Assembly (NCBI RefSeq): GCF_035956715.1
Contig: NZ_CP108381.1
Coordinates: 3,534,001-3,598,000, forward strand
Source of the DNA: Nocardia sp. NBC_01329
GTDB taxonomy: Bacteria; Actinomycetota; Actinomycetes; Mycobacteriales; Mycobacteriaceae
DNA length: 64,000 nt
Direction: 5' to 3'
Shown: positions 1 through 7,796 of the stretch, piece after piece
Layout: each line of letters starts with the position of its first letter
Numbering within the stretch: position 1 is the stretch's first letter
Notes under the pieces: model-generated
Seen by the model: the letters and a program-made list of their open reading frames with translations, nothing else
Told to the model about the DNA's origin: nothing
Databases searched by the model: none
Position numbers and translations under genes: made by a program

Positions 1-202
1 CGTAGCCGGGCCGCGGTTCGACGACTACGCGGGCGCCGTATCCGGTCGCGACGGCGGCGGTGTCGTCGGTCGAGCCGTTGTCGACCACGATCGGCTGATA
101 TCCGGCCGGTAGCGCGGCCAGAACCGCCGGCAACGCTTCGGCTTCGTTCCGGCACGGGATCACCACGGTGATGCCGGCCGGTTCGCGGTGCTCTGTCGGC
201 AT
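1..202 (-). CDS. Family 2 glycosyltransferase, N-terminal part only
   Basis: This gene runs off the left edge, so only the first 67 residues are visible, beginning at the ATG at 202-200. They show the opening of a GT-A fold: the beta-strand [13 protein letters not shown] and the nucleotide-sugar segment [10 protein letters not shown]. Enzymes of this group (polyprenyl-phosphate glycosyltransferase type) move a sugar from a nucleotide donor to a lipid carrier at the inner face of the membrane. No ribosome binding site precedes the ATG, and a possible -10 (TAGCGT, 215-210) lies about 7 bases upstream, so the mRNA may be leaderless. It is divergent from the membrane protein at 307. The substrate is unknown. 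Confidence 0.85.
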   Translation of the reverse strand, partial: MPTEHREPAGITVVIPCRNEAEALPAVLAALPAGYQPIVVDNGSTDDTAAVATGYGARVVVEPRPGY

Positions 203-209
203 AGGTGCA

Positions 210-257
210 ACGCTAAGCCCGAATCGGCGGAAAACCTGTGACAAAACCATGACGTCG
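210..257. promoter_or_regulatory. Divergent control region with TGAC-N7-TGAC direct repeat
   Basis: Positions 238-257 read GTGACAAAACCATGACGTCG, with two TGAC repeats one helical turn (11 bp) apart, an arrangement typical of OmpR/PhoB-type response regulator sites. On the minus strand a possible -10, TAGCGT (215-210), follows at a fixed distance. The same block (19 of 20 identical) with the same downstream ACGCTA occurs at 12087-12134. It lies between the glycosyltransferase and the GT-C-like gene. That a response regulator acts here is inference. Confidence 0.5.
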
Positions 258-306
258 TGTCCGGTTCCCTGGTGAATGCGCTTTCACCGGGGCGGACCGG
301 CCTAGG

Positions 307-1740
307 GTGGCCTCTGTGCCGGAGTTGATCGAGATCACCGCCCCCCGCAGCCGGGTCCGGGGCGAACTACTCGGTGCCGCGGCCGCCGCGCTCCTCGTGG
401 CGGTGGCGTTCACCGTCCCGCAACTGGCGAGCGAACCATGGCGGCGCAGCCTGTTCGCCGCCGCGGCCCCCGTTTTCGGCCACTGGTCGCCGCATATCGG
501 CTGGGGCACTCTCCCCGCCGTGGCTCTCGCCGCGGCCGTGATCATCGGAGGTCCGGCGCTGGCCGACCGCCTGCCGTGGCGCCGGCTGCTCACCGTCGGC
601 TATCTCTGCGCGGTGGTATGGGCGTTCGCACTGGCCCTGGTGGACGGGTGGCGGCGCGGGTTCACCGCGCGGCTCGCGGATGGTCACGAATATCTCGCCG
701 AGGTATCAGGTGTCACCGATATTCCGGCGATGCTGCGGTCGTTCGCCGACCGGATCGTCGACGGGCAACCGGATTCCTGGACCACACATGTCTCGGGCCA
801 TCCTCCCGGCGCCCTGCTGTTCTTCGTACTGCTCGATCGGATCGGTCTGGGCGGATCCACCTGGGCGGGCATCGTCTGCGTCCTCGCCGGATGCAGTGCG
901 CCGGTCGCGGTCGCGGTGGCGTTGCGTGCCCTCGGCGCCGAGGAGCGCGCGCGGACCGCACTCCCCTTCCTCGTGCTCGCCCCCGCGGCGATCTGGATCG
1001 CGGTCTCCGCCGATGCCTTCTTCGCTGGTGTCACCGCGTGGGCGGTGGCGCTGTTGGCTGTCGCCGCGGGCACCGAATCCACATATCTCGCCAGAACTGC
1101 ATCGCTACGTGCTGCCGGTCGGCCCCCGGATCCGGGACCCGCTCCCCCCGGGACCCGCCGGGCCGCGGTACCGGTCGCGTTCGCGGCCGGAGTGTTGTTC
1201 GGCTTCGGGATCTTCCTGAACTACGGCCTGATCCTGATGGGTTTCCTCGCCGTCGCCGTCCTGATCGGCGCCCGCACCGTCCGCCCGCTGTTACCCGCTC
1301 TATCGGGTGCGCTCCTGGTGGTGGCCGGATTCGCCGCCGCCGGTTTCTGGTGGATGGACGGTTACCACCTGGTGGTCGAGCGCTACTACCAGGGAATCGC
1401 CGCCACGCGCCCCTTCGGCTACTGGTGGTGGGGCAATCTCGCCGCCACGATCTGCGCGGTCGGACTCGCGACCGCCGCGGCCCTGTCGCGGGCGCTGGCG
1501 CCGGCCCGGTTGCGTACGCTCGACCCGGCCGCACTGCTGGTCGCCGCCGCCGTATGCGCTGTCGCCGCCGCCGACCTCAGCGGGTTGAGCAAGGCGGAAA
1601 CCGAACGGATCTGGTTGCCGTTCGATATGTGGCTGCTCGCGGCGACGGCCTTCCTGCCGCGCGGACATGTTCGCCCCTGGCTCACGGTGCAGGCCGCGGG
1701 AGCCCTGCTCCTGGTCCATCTGCTGATGACGAATTGGTGA
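307..1740 (+). CDS. Polytopic membrane protein, GT-C glycosyltransferase-like
   Basis: A 477-residue, very hydrophobic protein with about 11-12 predicted membrane segments. Near residue 160 a short loop carries SGHPPG, preceded by an acidic and aromatic stretch after the first helices. That layout recalls GT-C enzymes, which use lipid-linked sugar donors outside the membrane, but I cannot name the family. The start is GTG 307; GTG 316 is an in-frame alternative. The sensor kinase begins 7 bases after its stop, so the two are probably co-transcribed, and the divergent glycosyltransferase suggests a shared role in envelope sugar transfer. The acceptor is unknown. Confidence 0.6.
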   Translation: MASVPELIEITAPRSRVRGELLGAAAAALLVAVAFTVPQLASEPWRRSLFAAAAPVFGHWSPHIGWGTLPAVALAAAVIIGGPALADRLPWRRLLTVGYLCAVVWAFALALVDGWRRGFTARLADGHEYLAEVSGVTDIPAMLRSFADRIVDGQPDSWTTHVSGHPPGALLFFVLLDRIGLGGSTWAGIVCVLAGCSAPVAVAVALRALGAEERARTALPFLVLAPAAIWIAVSADAFFAGVTAWAVALLAVAAGTESTYLARTASLRAAGRPPDPGPAPPGTRRAAVPVAFAAGVLFGFGIFLNYGLILMGFLAVAVLIGARTVRPLLPALSGALLVVAGFAAAGFWWMDGYHLVVERYYQGIAATRPFGYWWWGNLAATICAVGLATAAALSRALAPARLRTLDPAALLVAAAVCAVAAADLSGLSKAETERIWLPFDMWLLAATAFLPRGHVRPWLTVQAAGALLLVHLLMTNW

Positions 1741-1747
1741 GGCATCC

Positions 1748-2755
1748 ATGTACATGGAGATCATCGGTTACACGCTGGCCTGTTCACTCGCGGTGGTGCT
1801 GGCGGGCGTCCTGGCCCTGCGCGCGCTGCGCGACCGTTCGCACACCGCGAGCACGGCGGTGCTGGTACTCATCCCGACGCTGGCCGCCCTGGCCGGGATC
1901 ACCGCGACCGGCGGGTCTATCACCGGCGAATTCCGGCGGACGTCCATCGTGCTGCTGCTGGTCGCCGCGGTCACCGTTCCGGCCGCCGTTCTCCTGGGCC
2001 GGGTACAGGATCGGAAAATTGCGCGGGAGCGGCAGATCCGCGAACAGGAACGCGCCGTCGAACAGTCGCGCCGGGAACTCGTGGCCTGGGTGTGCCACGA
2101 TCTGCGGGCCCCGCTCGCCGGAGTTCGAGCGATGACCGAGGCGCTCAGCGATGGCGTGGTGGCCGATCCGGCCGATATCGCCCGGTACGCCGAGCAGATC
2201 GGCCGGGAGAACCGGCGGCTGTCCCGGATGGTCGACGATCTCTTCGAGATGTCCGAGATCTCGGCGGGTGCGTTGCGGCTCGACCTCGAACCGCTCGATC
2301 TGTGCGAATTGATCGACGAGATCTACGCCGCCCCTCGCGCCACGGCCGACCGTGCCGGGGTCGGGTTCAGCGCCTGCCTGCCGGCCGCACCGCTACCGGT
2401 CGCGGCCGACGATCAGGCGCTCGGCCGGGTGCTGGCCAATCTGGTGTCCAATGCCATCGCCCACACCCCGCCGGGCGGCGAGGTGGTGATCACCGCCGAG
2501 CAGGCCGACGGTCGGGTCTGGACCCTGGTCGACGATTCCGGACCCGGGACAGCGGCCACCGATTTCCCCCGAGTCTTCGCCTACCGCGGCAACGCGGCAC
2601 ACTCCCCTGTGGCGGATACCGGCATTCCCACCGGTAGCGGGATGGGCCTGGCCATCGCCGCTGGTCTCATGCAGGCGCATCGGGGTGCGATAACGGTGGC
2701 GAACCGGGAGGTGGGCTGCCGGTTCGAGATCCGGTTACCGGCCGATTCGGGCTAG
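1748..2755 (+). CDS. Membrane sensor histidine kinase
   Basis: The 335-residue protein opens with three closely spaced membrane helices (about residues 5-80) and a short charged linker, without an extracellular sensor or obvious HAMP domain. The H-box [12 protein letters not shown] (near 116-127) holds the phospho-accepting His. An N-box (LVSNAIAHT, near 236), DDSGPG and GSGMGLAIA complete the ATPase domain. No response regulator is present in the window, so its partner must lie to the left or elsewhere. Because it follows the GT-C-like gene by 7 bases, it is a natural candidate to control this cluster. Confidence 0.9.
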   Translation: MYMEIIGYTLACSLAVVLAGVLALRALRDRSHTASTAVLVLIPTLAALAGITATGGSITGEFRRTSIVLLLVAAVTVPAAVLLGRVQDRKIARERQIREQERAVEQSRRELVAWVCHDLRAPLAGVRAMTEALSDGVVADPADIARYAEQIGRENRRLSRMVDDLFEMSEISAGALRLDLEPLDLCELIDEIYAAPRATADRAGVGFSACLPAAPLPVAADDQALGRVLANLVSNAIAHTPPGGEVVITAEQADGRVWTLVDDSGPGTAATDFPRVFAYRGNAAHSPVADTGIPTGSGMGLAIAAGLMQAHRGAITVANREVGCRFEIRLPADSG

Positions 2756-2766
2756 CGGCCGAATGC

Positions 2767-3813
2767 TCATCCGACCGTCGCGCCGGCAGCTGTCGGGCGC
2801 AGCGGCGCGGTCGCGAATTCCATCAGTCCGGCCGCGGGTGTGATCCGCGCGGAGAACCCGAGCACCTGCCGAGCCCGGGCCGGATCGGCGACGATATGCC
2901 GCACATCTCCGGACCGCACCGCACCGGTGACCACGGGGTCCGGGCCACCGTGCGCGGCGGCGAGGGTCCGGGCGACCTCACCGATCGTGACGGGATGTCC
3001 CGAGCAGATGTTCAACGGCGCGAACCCGGGCAGCGCGGCCTCGATCGCGGCCATGTTGGCCGCGGCGATATCGGTGACGTGTACGAAATCCCGGGCCTGG
3101 CGTCCGTCTTCGAAGACCTGCGGCGCCCGCCCCGCCGCCAGCGCGGATCGGAATATGGCGGCTACTCCGGAATACGGTGTATCCCTGGGCATTCCGGGAC
3201 CGTAGACATTGTGGTAGCGCAGTGCGGTGACCGCACCGCCGGTCGCGGCGGCCCAGGCGGTCGCGTAATTCTCCTGTGCCACCTTGCTCGCCGCGTACAG
3301 GCTCCGCGGCCGCGCCGGCGTGTCCTCGGGGACCGGTGCCCACCTGAGGTCCGTTCCGTTGTCACGGTGCTCGAACCGGCCGGCCGCAATATCTTCGCGA
3401 CTGCGACCCATGACCGCGACGATCCCGCGCGGCCCCTGGTAGAGCCCTTCCCCGTACACCACCATCGACGAAGCCAGAACCAGCCGGGAGCAGCCGGCCC
3501 GTTCCATCGCCGCCAGCAGTACCGCCGTGCCGTAGTCGTTGTGTCCGGCGTAGGCGGGGGCGTCCTGGGTGTTCACCCCGGCGCCCACCACGGCGGCCTG
3601 GTGGCAGACCACATCGATACCGGGTAGCAGCGGGTCGAGGCCGGCGGCCGCGCGGATATCCACCTGGTGCACACCCGCCGGCGGTTCCGCGCCGGGGCCG
3701 TGCGCCGCGGGCAGCATGAGGTCGACGGCCACCACCTCGTGACCGCCCGCCCGCAGCGCGGCGTGGATATGGGAACCGATGAATCCGGCCGCGCCGGTCA
3801 GCAGTACTCGCAT
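2767..3813 (-). CDS. NAD-dependent epimerase/dehydratase (extended SDR)
   Basis: A 348-residue extended short-chain dehydrogenase, the usual length for nucleotide-sugar epimerases and dehydratases. Visible features are the NAD-binding TGAAGFIG at the N-terminus, the Ser region LASSMVVYG and the catalytic YAASK pair. Such enzymes modify NDP-sugars in the cytoplasm, which suits the adjacent glycosyltransferase and GT-C-like genes. I chose ATG 3813, which is preceded by a GGAG; an in-frame GTG at 3843 would add ten atypical residues. It converges with the sensor kinase, 11 bases apart. The exact sugar cannot be told. Confidence 0.9.
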   Translation of the reverse strand: MRVLLTGAAGFIGSHIHAALRAGGHEVVAVDLMLPAAHGPGAEPPAGVHQVDIRAAAGLDPLLPGIDVVCHQAAVVGAGVNTQDAPAYAGHNDYGTAVLLAAMERAGCSRLVLASSMVVYGEGLYQGPRGIVAVMGRSREDIAAGRFEHRDNGTDLRWAPVPEDTPARPRSLYAASKVAQENYATAWAAATGGAVTALRYHNVYGPGMPRDTPYSGVAAIFRSALAAGRAPQVFEDGRQARDFVHVTDIAAANMAAIEAALPGFAPLNICSGHPVTIGEVARTLAAAHGGPDPVVTGAVRSGDVRHIVADPARARQVLGFSARITPAAGLMEFATAPLRPTAAGATVG

Positions 3814-3928
3814 ACTCCGATCCTGCCCCTCGGATGCCGCCACGCCGGGCAGCCGGAAGCCGATGTCACGAATTCGTCCTTACCGGCCGCCGGAAACACG
3901 TCCGGAATCGGTGGTCGCCGGCCGACCC

Positions 3929-3959
3929 TTGACCTGAACCTATGTGAAGGTTTCAGACT
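3929..3959 (+). promoter_or_regulatory. MerR-type promoter with 19-bp spacer
   Basis: TTGACC (3929-3934) and CAGACT (3954-3959) are separated by 19 bp. The spacer contains the perfect dyad AACCT-N6-AGGTT (3937-3952). An over-long spacer with a central dyad is the signature of promoters activated by MerR/SoxR regulators. It would drive the quinone oxidoreductase at 3998 with a leader of about 30 bases. The regulator is not adjacent. Confidence 0.5.
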
Positions 3960-3997
3960 GGTCGAGTTCAACGCGTATCGAACCCGAGGAGAGTGTC

Positions 3998-4993
3998 GTG
4001 CAGGCTGTACAGGTCAGGGAATTCGGCGGACCGGATGTGCTGGAGGTCCAGGAATTACCGGTCCCGGAACCGGAGGCCGGACAGGTTCTGGTGCGGGTCG
4101 CCGCGGCGGATGTGATGTTCCTCGATACCCGGCTGCGCTCGGGATGGGGCACCGACTTCTTCGCCGTACAACCGCCGTACGTGGCCGGCGGCGGGATCGG
4201 CGGGACGGTCACGGCCGTGGGGCCGGGAGTCGATCCCGCGCTCCTGGGCACCAGAGTCACCTCGCGGACCGTCGCCAGCGGTGTCGGCGGCGGTCTGCCC
4301 ATCGGCGGCTACGCCGAACAGGCCCTCGCCGGCGTGGATCAACTGAACCGGATACCGGACGCGGTCACCGTCGAACAGGCGACCGCCGTGGTCCACGACG
4401 GCCATACCGCACTCGCCGCGTTCGAACGCGCCGAGATCCGGTCCGGACAACGGGTACTGATCACCGCCGCGGCGGGCGGTCTCGGCACGCTGCTCACCCA
4501 ACTGGCCCATCGCGCCGGGGCCCAGGTGATCGCGGCAGCCCAGGGCGAGACGAAACTCGCCCTGACCCGGCGGCTGGGGGCGCGGATTGTCGTGGACTAC
4601 TCCGAAACCGATTGGACCGAACAGGTGCTCGCCGCGACCGGCGGCAAGGAACCCGATGTGGTCTTCGACGGCGCCGGTGGCGACCTCGGCGACGCCGCCC
4701 TGCGGATCACCCCGGCCGCTGGGCTCTTCATCGGATACGGCGCGGCGGCAGGCGAATTCGCCGGCACGGCCGCGGACGCAGCGCGCGAACGCGGCGTACG
4801 GGTGCTCGGCCTCTACGACCTGAGCCTCGGAAACGACAACCGCGCCCGCTACGCCACGGAAATACTCGACCTACTCGCCACCGAAAAGCTCGAGGTGGTG
4901 GTCGGGCAGACCTTCCCGCTGGCCGACGCCGCCGCGGCACACGCCGCCATCGAGGCCCGCGCCGCACTCGGCCGGACCCTGCTGCTGGTCTGA
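3998..4993 (+). CDS. Zinc-free NADPH:quinone oxidoreductase (MDR family)
   Basis: A 331-residue medium-chain dehydrogenase/reductase. The N-terminal GroES-like fold is followed by the nucleotide-binding AAAGGLGTLLTQLA near residue 158. The structural-zinc cysteine cluster of alcohol dehydrogenases is absent, as in QOR/zeta-crystallin enzymes that reduce quinones or enones with NADPH. GTG 3998 was chosen because GAGGAGAG ends six bases upstream; the longer reading frame from 3944 would start inside the probable promoter. It stands alone, and its MerR-like promoter suggests induction by electrophiles or redox-active compounds. Confidence 0.85.
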   Translation: MQAVQVREFGGPDVLEVQELPVPEPEAGQVLVRVAAADVMFLDTRLRSGWGTDFFAVQPPYVAGGGIGGTVTAVGPGVDPALLGTRVTSRTVASGVGGGLPIGGYAEQALAGVDQLNRIPDAVTVEQATAVVHDGHTALAAFERAEIRSGQRVLITAAAGGLGTLLTQLAHRAGAQVIAAAQGETKLALTRRLGARIVVDYSETDWTEQVLAATGGKEPDVVFDGAGGDLGDAALRITPAAGLFIGYGAAAGEFAGTAADAARERGVRVLGLYDLSLGNDNRARYATEILDLLATEKLEVVVGQTFPLADAAAAHAAIEARAALGRTLLLV

Positions 4994-5025
4994 TACCCGT
5001 GGCCGCCTACCGCGGTGGGGCACGG

Positions 5026-5571
5026 TCAGCCGATGACCTCGGCGTATCGGCCCTCGAGCGCGATGACCCGTTCCCGGTCGACCACGCCGGCCGAGCCCGT
5101 ATCGAGGGACTCGACGAGTTCGTCCAGGCAGACGTGGTAGCCGGCGGCAGTGCCCGAGATCCCGTGCGGGCCGGGCGTACCGAACCAGACCGTGCACAGC
5201 AGCCGGGATCCAGTGCCCTCGGGCACGATCTCGAACAGTAGATGCTCGTCGTCCCACCGGAATTCGAAGAGGCGCGGCGGCTCCCAGGTCAGGATCCGAC
5301 CCGGGAGCTCCGGATCCTCCGTATCGATACCGGCTTCGGCCAGTTCGGCATCGGCGCGTTCCACCGCCTCCGGCCAGAACCGGAAACGGACCTCGGCGCC
5401 CGCCCGCCGCTCGCCGATGATGTCGGCGGGAAACCAGTGCCGGAGATGATCGGATTCGGTGAGTGCCCGCCACACCTTCTCCGGCGGATGCGCCAAGGTG
5501 CGTTCGTAGCGGGTGCCTACTCGGTCGCCGTCGCGTAGGACCTCACCGAGCCGCTGGGTCACGTCGGTCAT
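5026..5571 (-). CDS. SRPBCC (AHSA1-like) domain protein
   Basis: 181 residues with the SRPBCC/START-like fold signature: RTLAHPPEKVWRALTESDHLRHWF near the N-terminus, then alternating strands and a long C-terminal helix (CLDELVESLD). These small proteins bind hydrophobic ligands; many sit beside ArsR regulators with unknown ligands. ATG 5571 is preceded by GAGGAG with a 5-base gap, and that sequence overlaps the stop codon of the ArsR gene, so the two are translationally coupled. A GTG at 5577 lies inside that ribosome binding site and was rejected. Confidence 0.9.
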   Translation of the reverse strand: MTDVTQRLGEVLRDGDRVGTRYERTLAHPPEKVWRALTESDHLRHWFPADIIGERRAGAEVRFRFWPEAVERADAELAEAGIDTEDPELPGRILTWEPPRLFEFRWDDEHLLFEIVPEGTGSRLLCTVWFGTPGPHGISGTAAGYHVCLDELVESLDTGSAGVVDRERVIALEGRYAEVIG

Positions 5572-5580
5572 TGTCACTCC

Positions 5581-5922
5581 TCAGGTGTCGTCGGGTCGTT
5601 GCCCGTCGGGCACGGTGTCCAGATAGCGCTCGAACTCGTCGAGCCGGTCGGCCCAGATCTCCCGGAACGGGGCGAGCCAGGTGTCGATCTCGCGCAGCCG
5701 GGCGGGCGCGAGATCGTAGTGCCGGCGCGGCCCGTCCACCCGGACTCGGACCAGCGCGGCCGCGGCGAGCATGCGCAGGTGTTTCGACACATTCGGCTGA
5801 GCCGTGCCGAGTGCGTCCACCAGTTCACCGACGGTGCGCTCACCGTCGCGCAACAGGTCGAGGATCCGGCGCCGGGTCGGGTCGGCAAGAACCTCGAATA
5901 CATCACGTACCACGCGAACCAT
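5581..5922 (-). CDS. ArsR-family transcriptional repressor
   Basis: A 113-residue winged-helix protein with FEVLADPTRRRILDLLRDGE and the recognition helix region TAQPNVSKHLRML, standard for ArsR/SmtB proteins. No cysteine metal-sensing motif (ELCVCDL) is present, so it is probably not a metal sensor. ATG 5922 fits the family's usual N-terminus; the frame could extend to 5985 but would cross the operator. It is the first gene of a two-gene operon with the SRPBCC protein. The palindrome over its start suggests autoregulation. Confidence 0.9.
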   Translation of the reverse strand: MVRVVRDVFEVLADPTRRRILDLLRDGERTVGELVDALGTAQPNVSKHLRMLAAAALVRVRVDGPRRHYDLAPARLREIDTWLAPFREIWADRLDEFERYLDTVPDGQRPDDT

Positions 5923-5965
5923 ATTTCCGTAAGGGAATATTCCTGTCAAGGCATATGATATTCCC
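5921..5965. promoter_or_regulatory. Probable ArsR operator, repeated ATATTCCC half-sites
   Basis: Positions 5921-5940 form an inverted repeat ATATTTCC-GTAA-GGGAATAT with one mismatch. It overlaps the perfect palindrome GGAATATTCC (5934-5943), and a third half-site ATATTCCC follows at 5958-5965. The cluster covers the start codon and upstream region of the ArsR gene, as expected for an autorepressor. Confidence 0.55.
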
Positions 5966-6114
5966 GGCCGCCGGTCACAGGTCACGGACGAGGCGTCCGG
6001 TACACCGGACGAGAGCGTGATCGGTCATACCGCACGCGCTGAACCCATCGGCGCCGACACTGCGCGCAATCCCCGACCGGAATATCCGATTGACGCCGTA
6101 GCTCTAATGAACAG

Positions 6115-6876
6115 GTGACAGATCTGGTATCGGCCGTTACCTGGGCGAGCGCGGCACGGGTGCGGAAACTATTGATCGCCGGGGCGGATCCCGACCAGCC
6201 GGACGACCACGGAACCACTGCCCTGTACGCGGCAGCGGTGCACGGTTCCACGGAGGTGGTGCGCCTGCTGCTCTCGTACGGCGCCGACCCGCAGCTCCCC
6301 GGCGGCGCGGCCGACGAAGGGTTGCCGCTGTGCGCGGCGGCGTGCTGGAACCATATCGGCGTCGTCGAAGCACTGCTGAGCGCCGGAGCCGACCCCGACC
6401 TTCCCGAACCACCGCATCCGGAGCAGATCGGTCCCGGCACGCCACCACTGCTGTGGGCGGTCGGCAACGGCCATCGGGAAACAGTCGAACTGCTGCTGGC
6501 GGCCGGAGCCGACCCGAATATCCCCGGTACCCCGCTGACGATCGCCGCCAGGCGTGGCCGCTACGGGATCGTGCAGTCACTCCTGGCCCACGGTGCCGAT
6601 CCGGCCCGTACGGACGAACTGGGTTGTACTGCCCTGGCCGTCGCGACCGAACTCGCCGCCACGGACCCGGTCGCACTTCTCGCCGAGCAGTGGGGCGAGC
6701 CCGGCCGCGAGTTCACAGTTCATCGCCGCCCGGCCGGTGACGGCACCGACGTGATCACACTGCGTTACGGGAGCGAAGGAGAGGGTGGGGAGGCATCGAT
6801 GCAGAACGGGCACGCGATCATCGCCGAGCTACTGGGCGATCTCATAGCGGGGCAGGCCGAACCGGATCCGAATTGA
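6115..6876 (+). CDS. Ankyrin-repeat protein
   Basis: A 253-residue soluble protein. Four to five ankyrin repeats fill residues 1-190; the repeats read like HGTTALYAAAVHGSTEVVRL followed by LLSYGADP, with recurring GADP turns. The last 60 residues do not match the repeat and contain RPAGDGTDVITLRYGS. Ankyrin repeats bind partner proteins; no enzymatic domain is visible. The start is GTG 6115. It is a single gene, convergent with the FBP protein across two strong hairpins. Confidence 0.85.
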   Translation: MTDLVSAVTWASAARVRKLLIAGADPDQPDDHGTTALYAAAVHGSTEVVRLLLSYGADPQLPGGAADEGLPLCAAACWNHIGVVEALLSAGADPDLPEPPHPEQIGPGTPPLLWAVGNGHRETVELLLAAGADPNIPGTPLTIAARRGRYGIVQSLLAHGADPARTDELGCTALAVATELAATDPVALLAEQWGEPGREFTVHRRPAGDGTDVITLRYGSEGEGGEASMQNGHAIIAELLGDLIAGQAEPDPN

Positions 6877-6887
6877 CGGTCCCGGGC

Positions 6888-6988
6888 GCATCCTCTCCGA
6901 CCGGCACGGCCCGGCGCGACCGGTCCGCCCCGGCCGGAGAGGATGCGAAAGGCTCCGGATTCCGTTGTCGTAGCACGGAATCCGGAGC
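6888..6988. terminator. Two consecutive perfect hairpins between convergent genes
   Basis: GCATCCTCTCCG (6888-6899) pairs with 6935-6946 (12 bp). GCTCCGGATTCCGT (6952-6965) pairs perfectly with 6975-6988 (14 bp, 9-base loop). Lying between the stops at 6876 (+) and 7064 (-), they probably act as a bidirectional terminator. There is no U-tract, which is common in actinobacteria. Confidence 0.6.
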
Positions 6989-7063
6989 GCTTCCCGGGCG
7001 GGGTCTCGAGCATCGGCACACAGCCACTACCTCTTTCTCCTCAGTCGTCATCTGCCGTGATGA

Positions 7064-7552
7064 TCAGCCGCGAACCCGGGCCAGGAACGCGGTCAGGTTC
7101 TCCTGGATCTGCAGGATGCGGACCTCTGGATCGAAATCGTCGCGATAGGCGCGGCCCATCGCGGGCGTCTTCTTCCGGCGGGCGTACAGCGAACAGGCCA
7201 GATCGTCACAGATATAGGTCCCGGTCGAGTTGCCGCGCCGACCGGCTTCACCCGCCTTACGCGCGGTCATCAACGCGACTCCACCGTTGCTGTGGGTGGT
7301 CGAGCAGATCGTGCACATCTGCGAACGCCGTGGTCCGGAGGTTTCGTAGCGCAGCGCGATCCCGGCAGGCCCCTGTTCCTCGGGCACTACGAGATAGGCG
7401 CGCCCGGGCGCGCCGAGGTCGGACCAGCCGAGGAAGTCCAGGTCGGCCCAGGGGCGATCGGCCAGATCAGCGGGTAGGGAGAGACGTTTGGCGTCGCCTT
7501 TCGAGCAATTGACGAACGACGCTCTGATCTCGCGATCGGTCAGCGGTTCCAT
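7064..7552 (-). CDS. FBP-domain (elongation factor G-binding type) protein
   Basis: 162 residues matching the FBP/FusB-like C-terminal treble-clef family. A CxxC (MCTICS) and a second Cys pair (CDDLAC) form a zinc site, followed by a conserved RVILQIQENLTAFL-like tail. In firmicutes FusB-type proteins bind EF-G and free it from the ribosome, giving fusidic acid tolerance; the actinobacterial members are uncharacterised. ATG 7552 follows a GGAG about 9 bases upstream. The window also encodes an EF-G paralogue at 14252, a possible partner. Confidence 0.8.
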   Translation of the reverse strand: MEPLTDREIRASFVNCSKGDAKRLSLPADLADRPWADLDFLGWSDLGAPGRAYLVVPEEQGPAGIALRYETSGPRRSQMCTICSTTHSNGGVALMTARKAGEAGRRGNSTGTYICDDLACSLYARRKKTPAMGRAYRDDFDPEVRILQIQENLTAFLARVRG

Positions 7553-7796
7553 GGGGTTGCGTCTCCTTCGGTCATCGGGATGGACAAACCGCGACAACCT
7601 ATCGACCGGACAGTTCCCCGGCAAACGGATTTTCGGTAGGGCCGCGCGGACCCTGCCGAATTCCGTCTTTCACGTCCCGCTCGGCGCCCTCGCGAACGGG
7701 GGCGGCGCAGGCGGGAAACGTTTGGCCGAAAGTACCGATAGTGGGCCCGGCTCCCGCCCTAGAGTGAGGGAGACCACAGTGGCGACAGGAGTGTGT

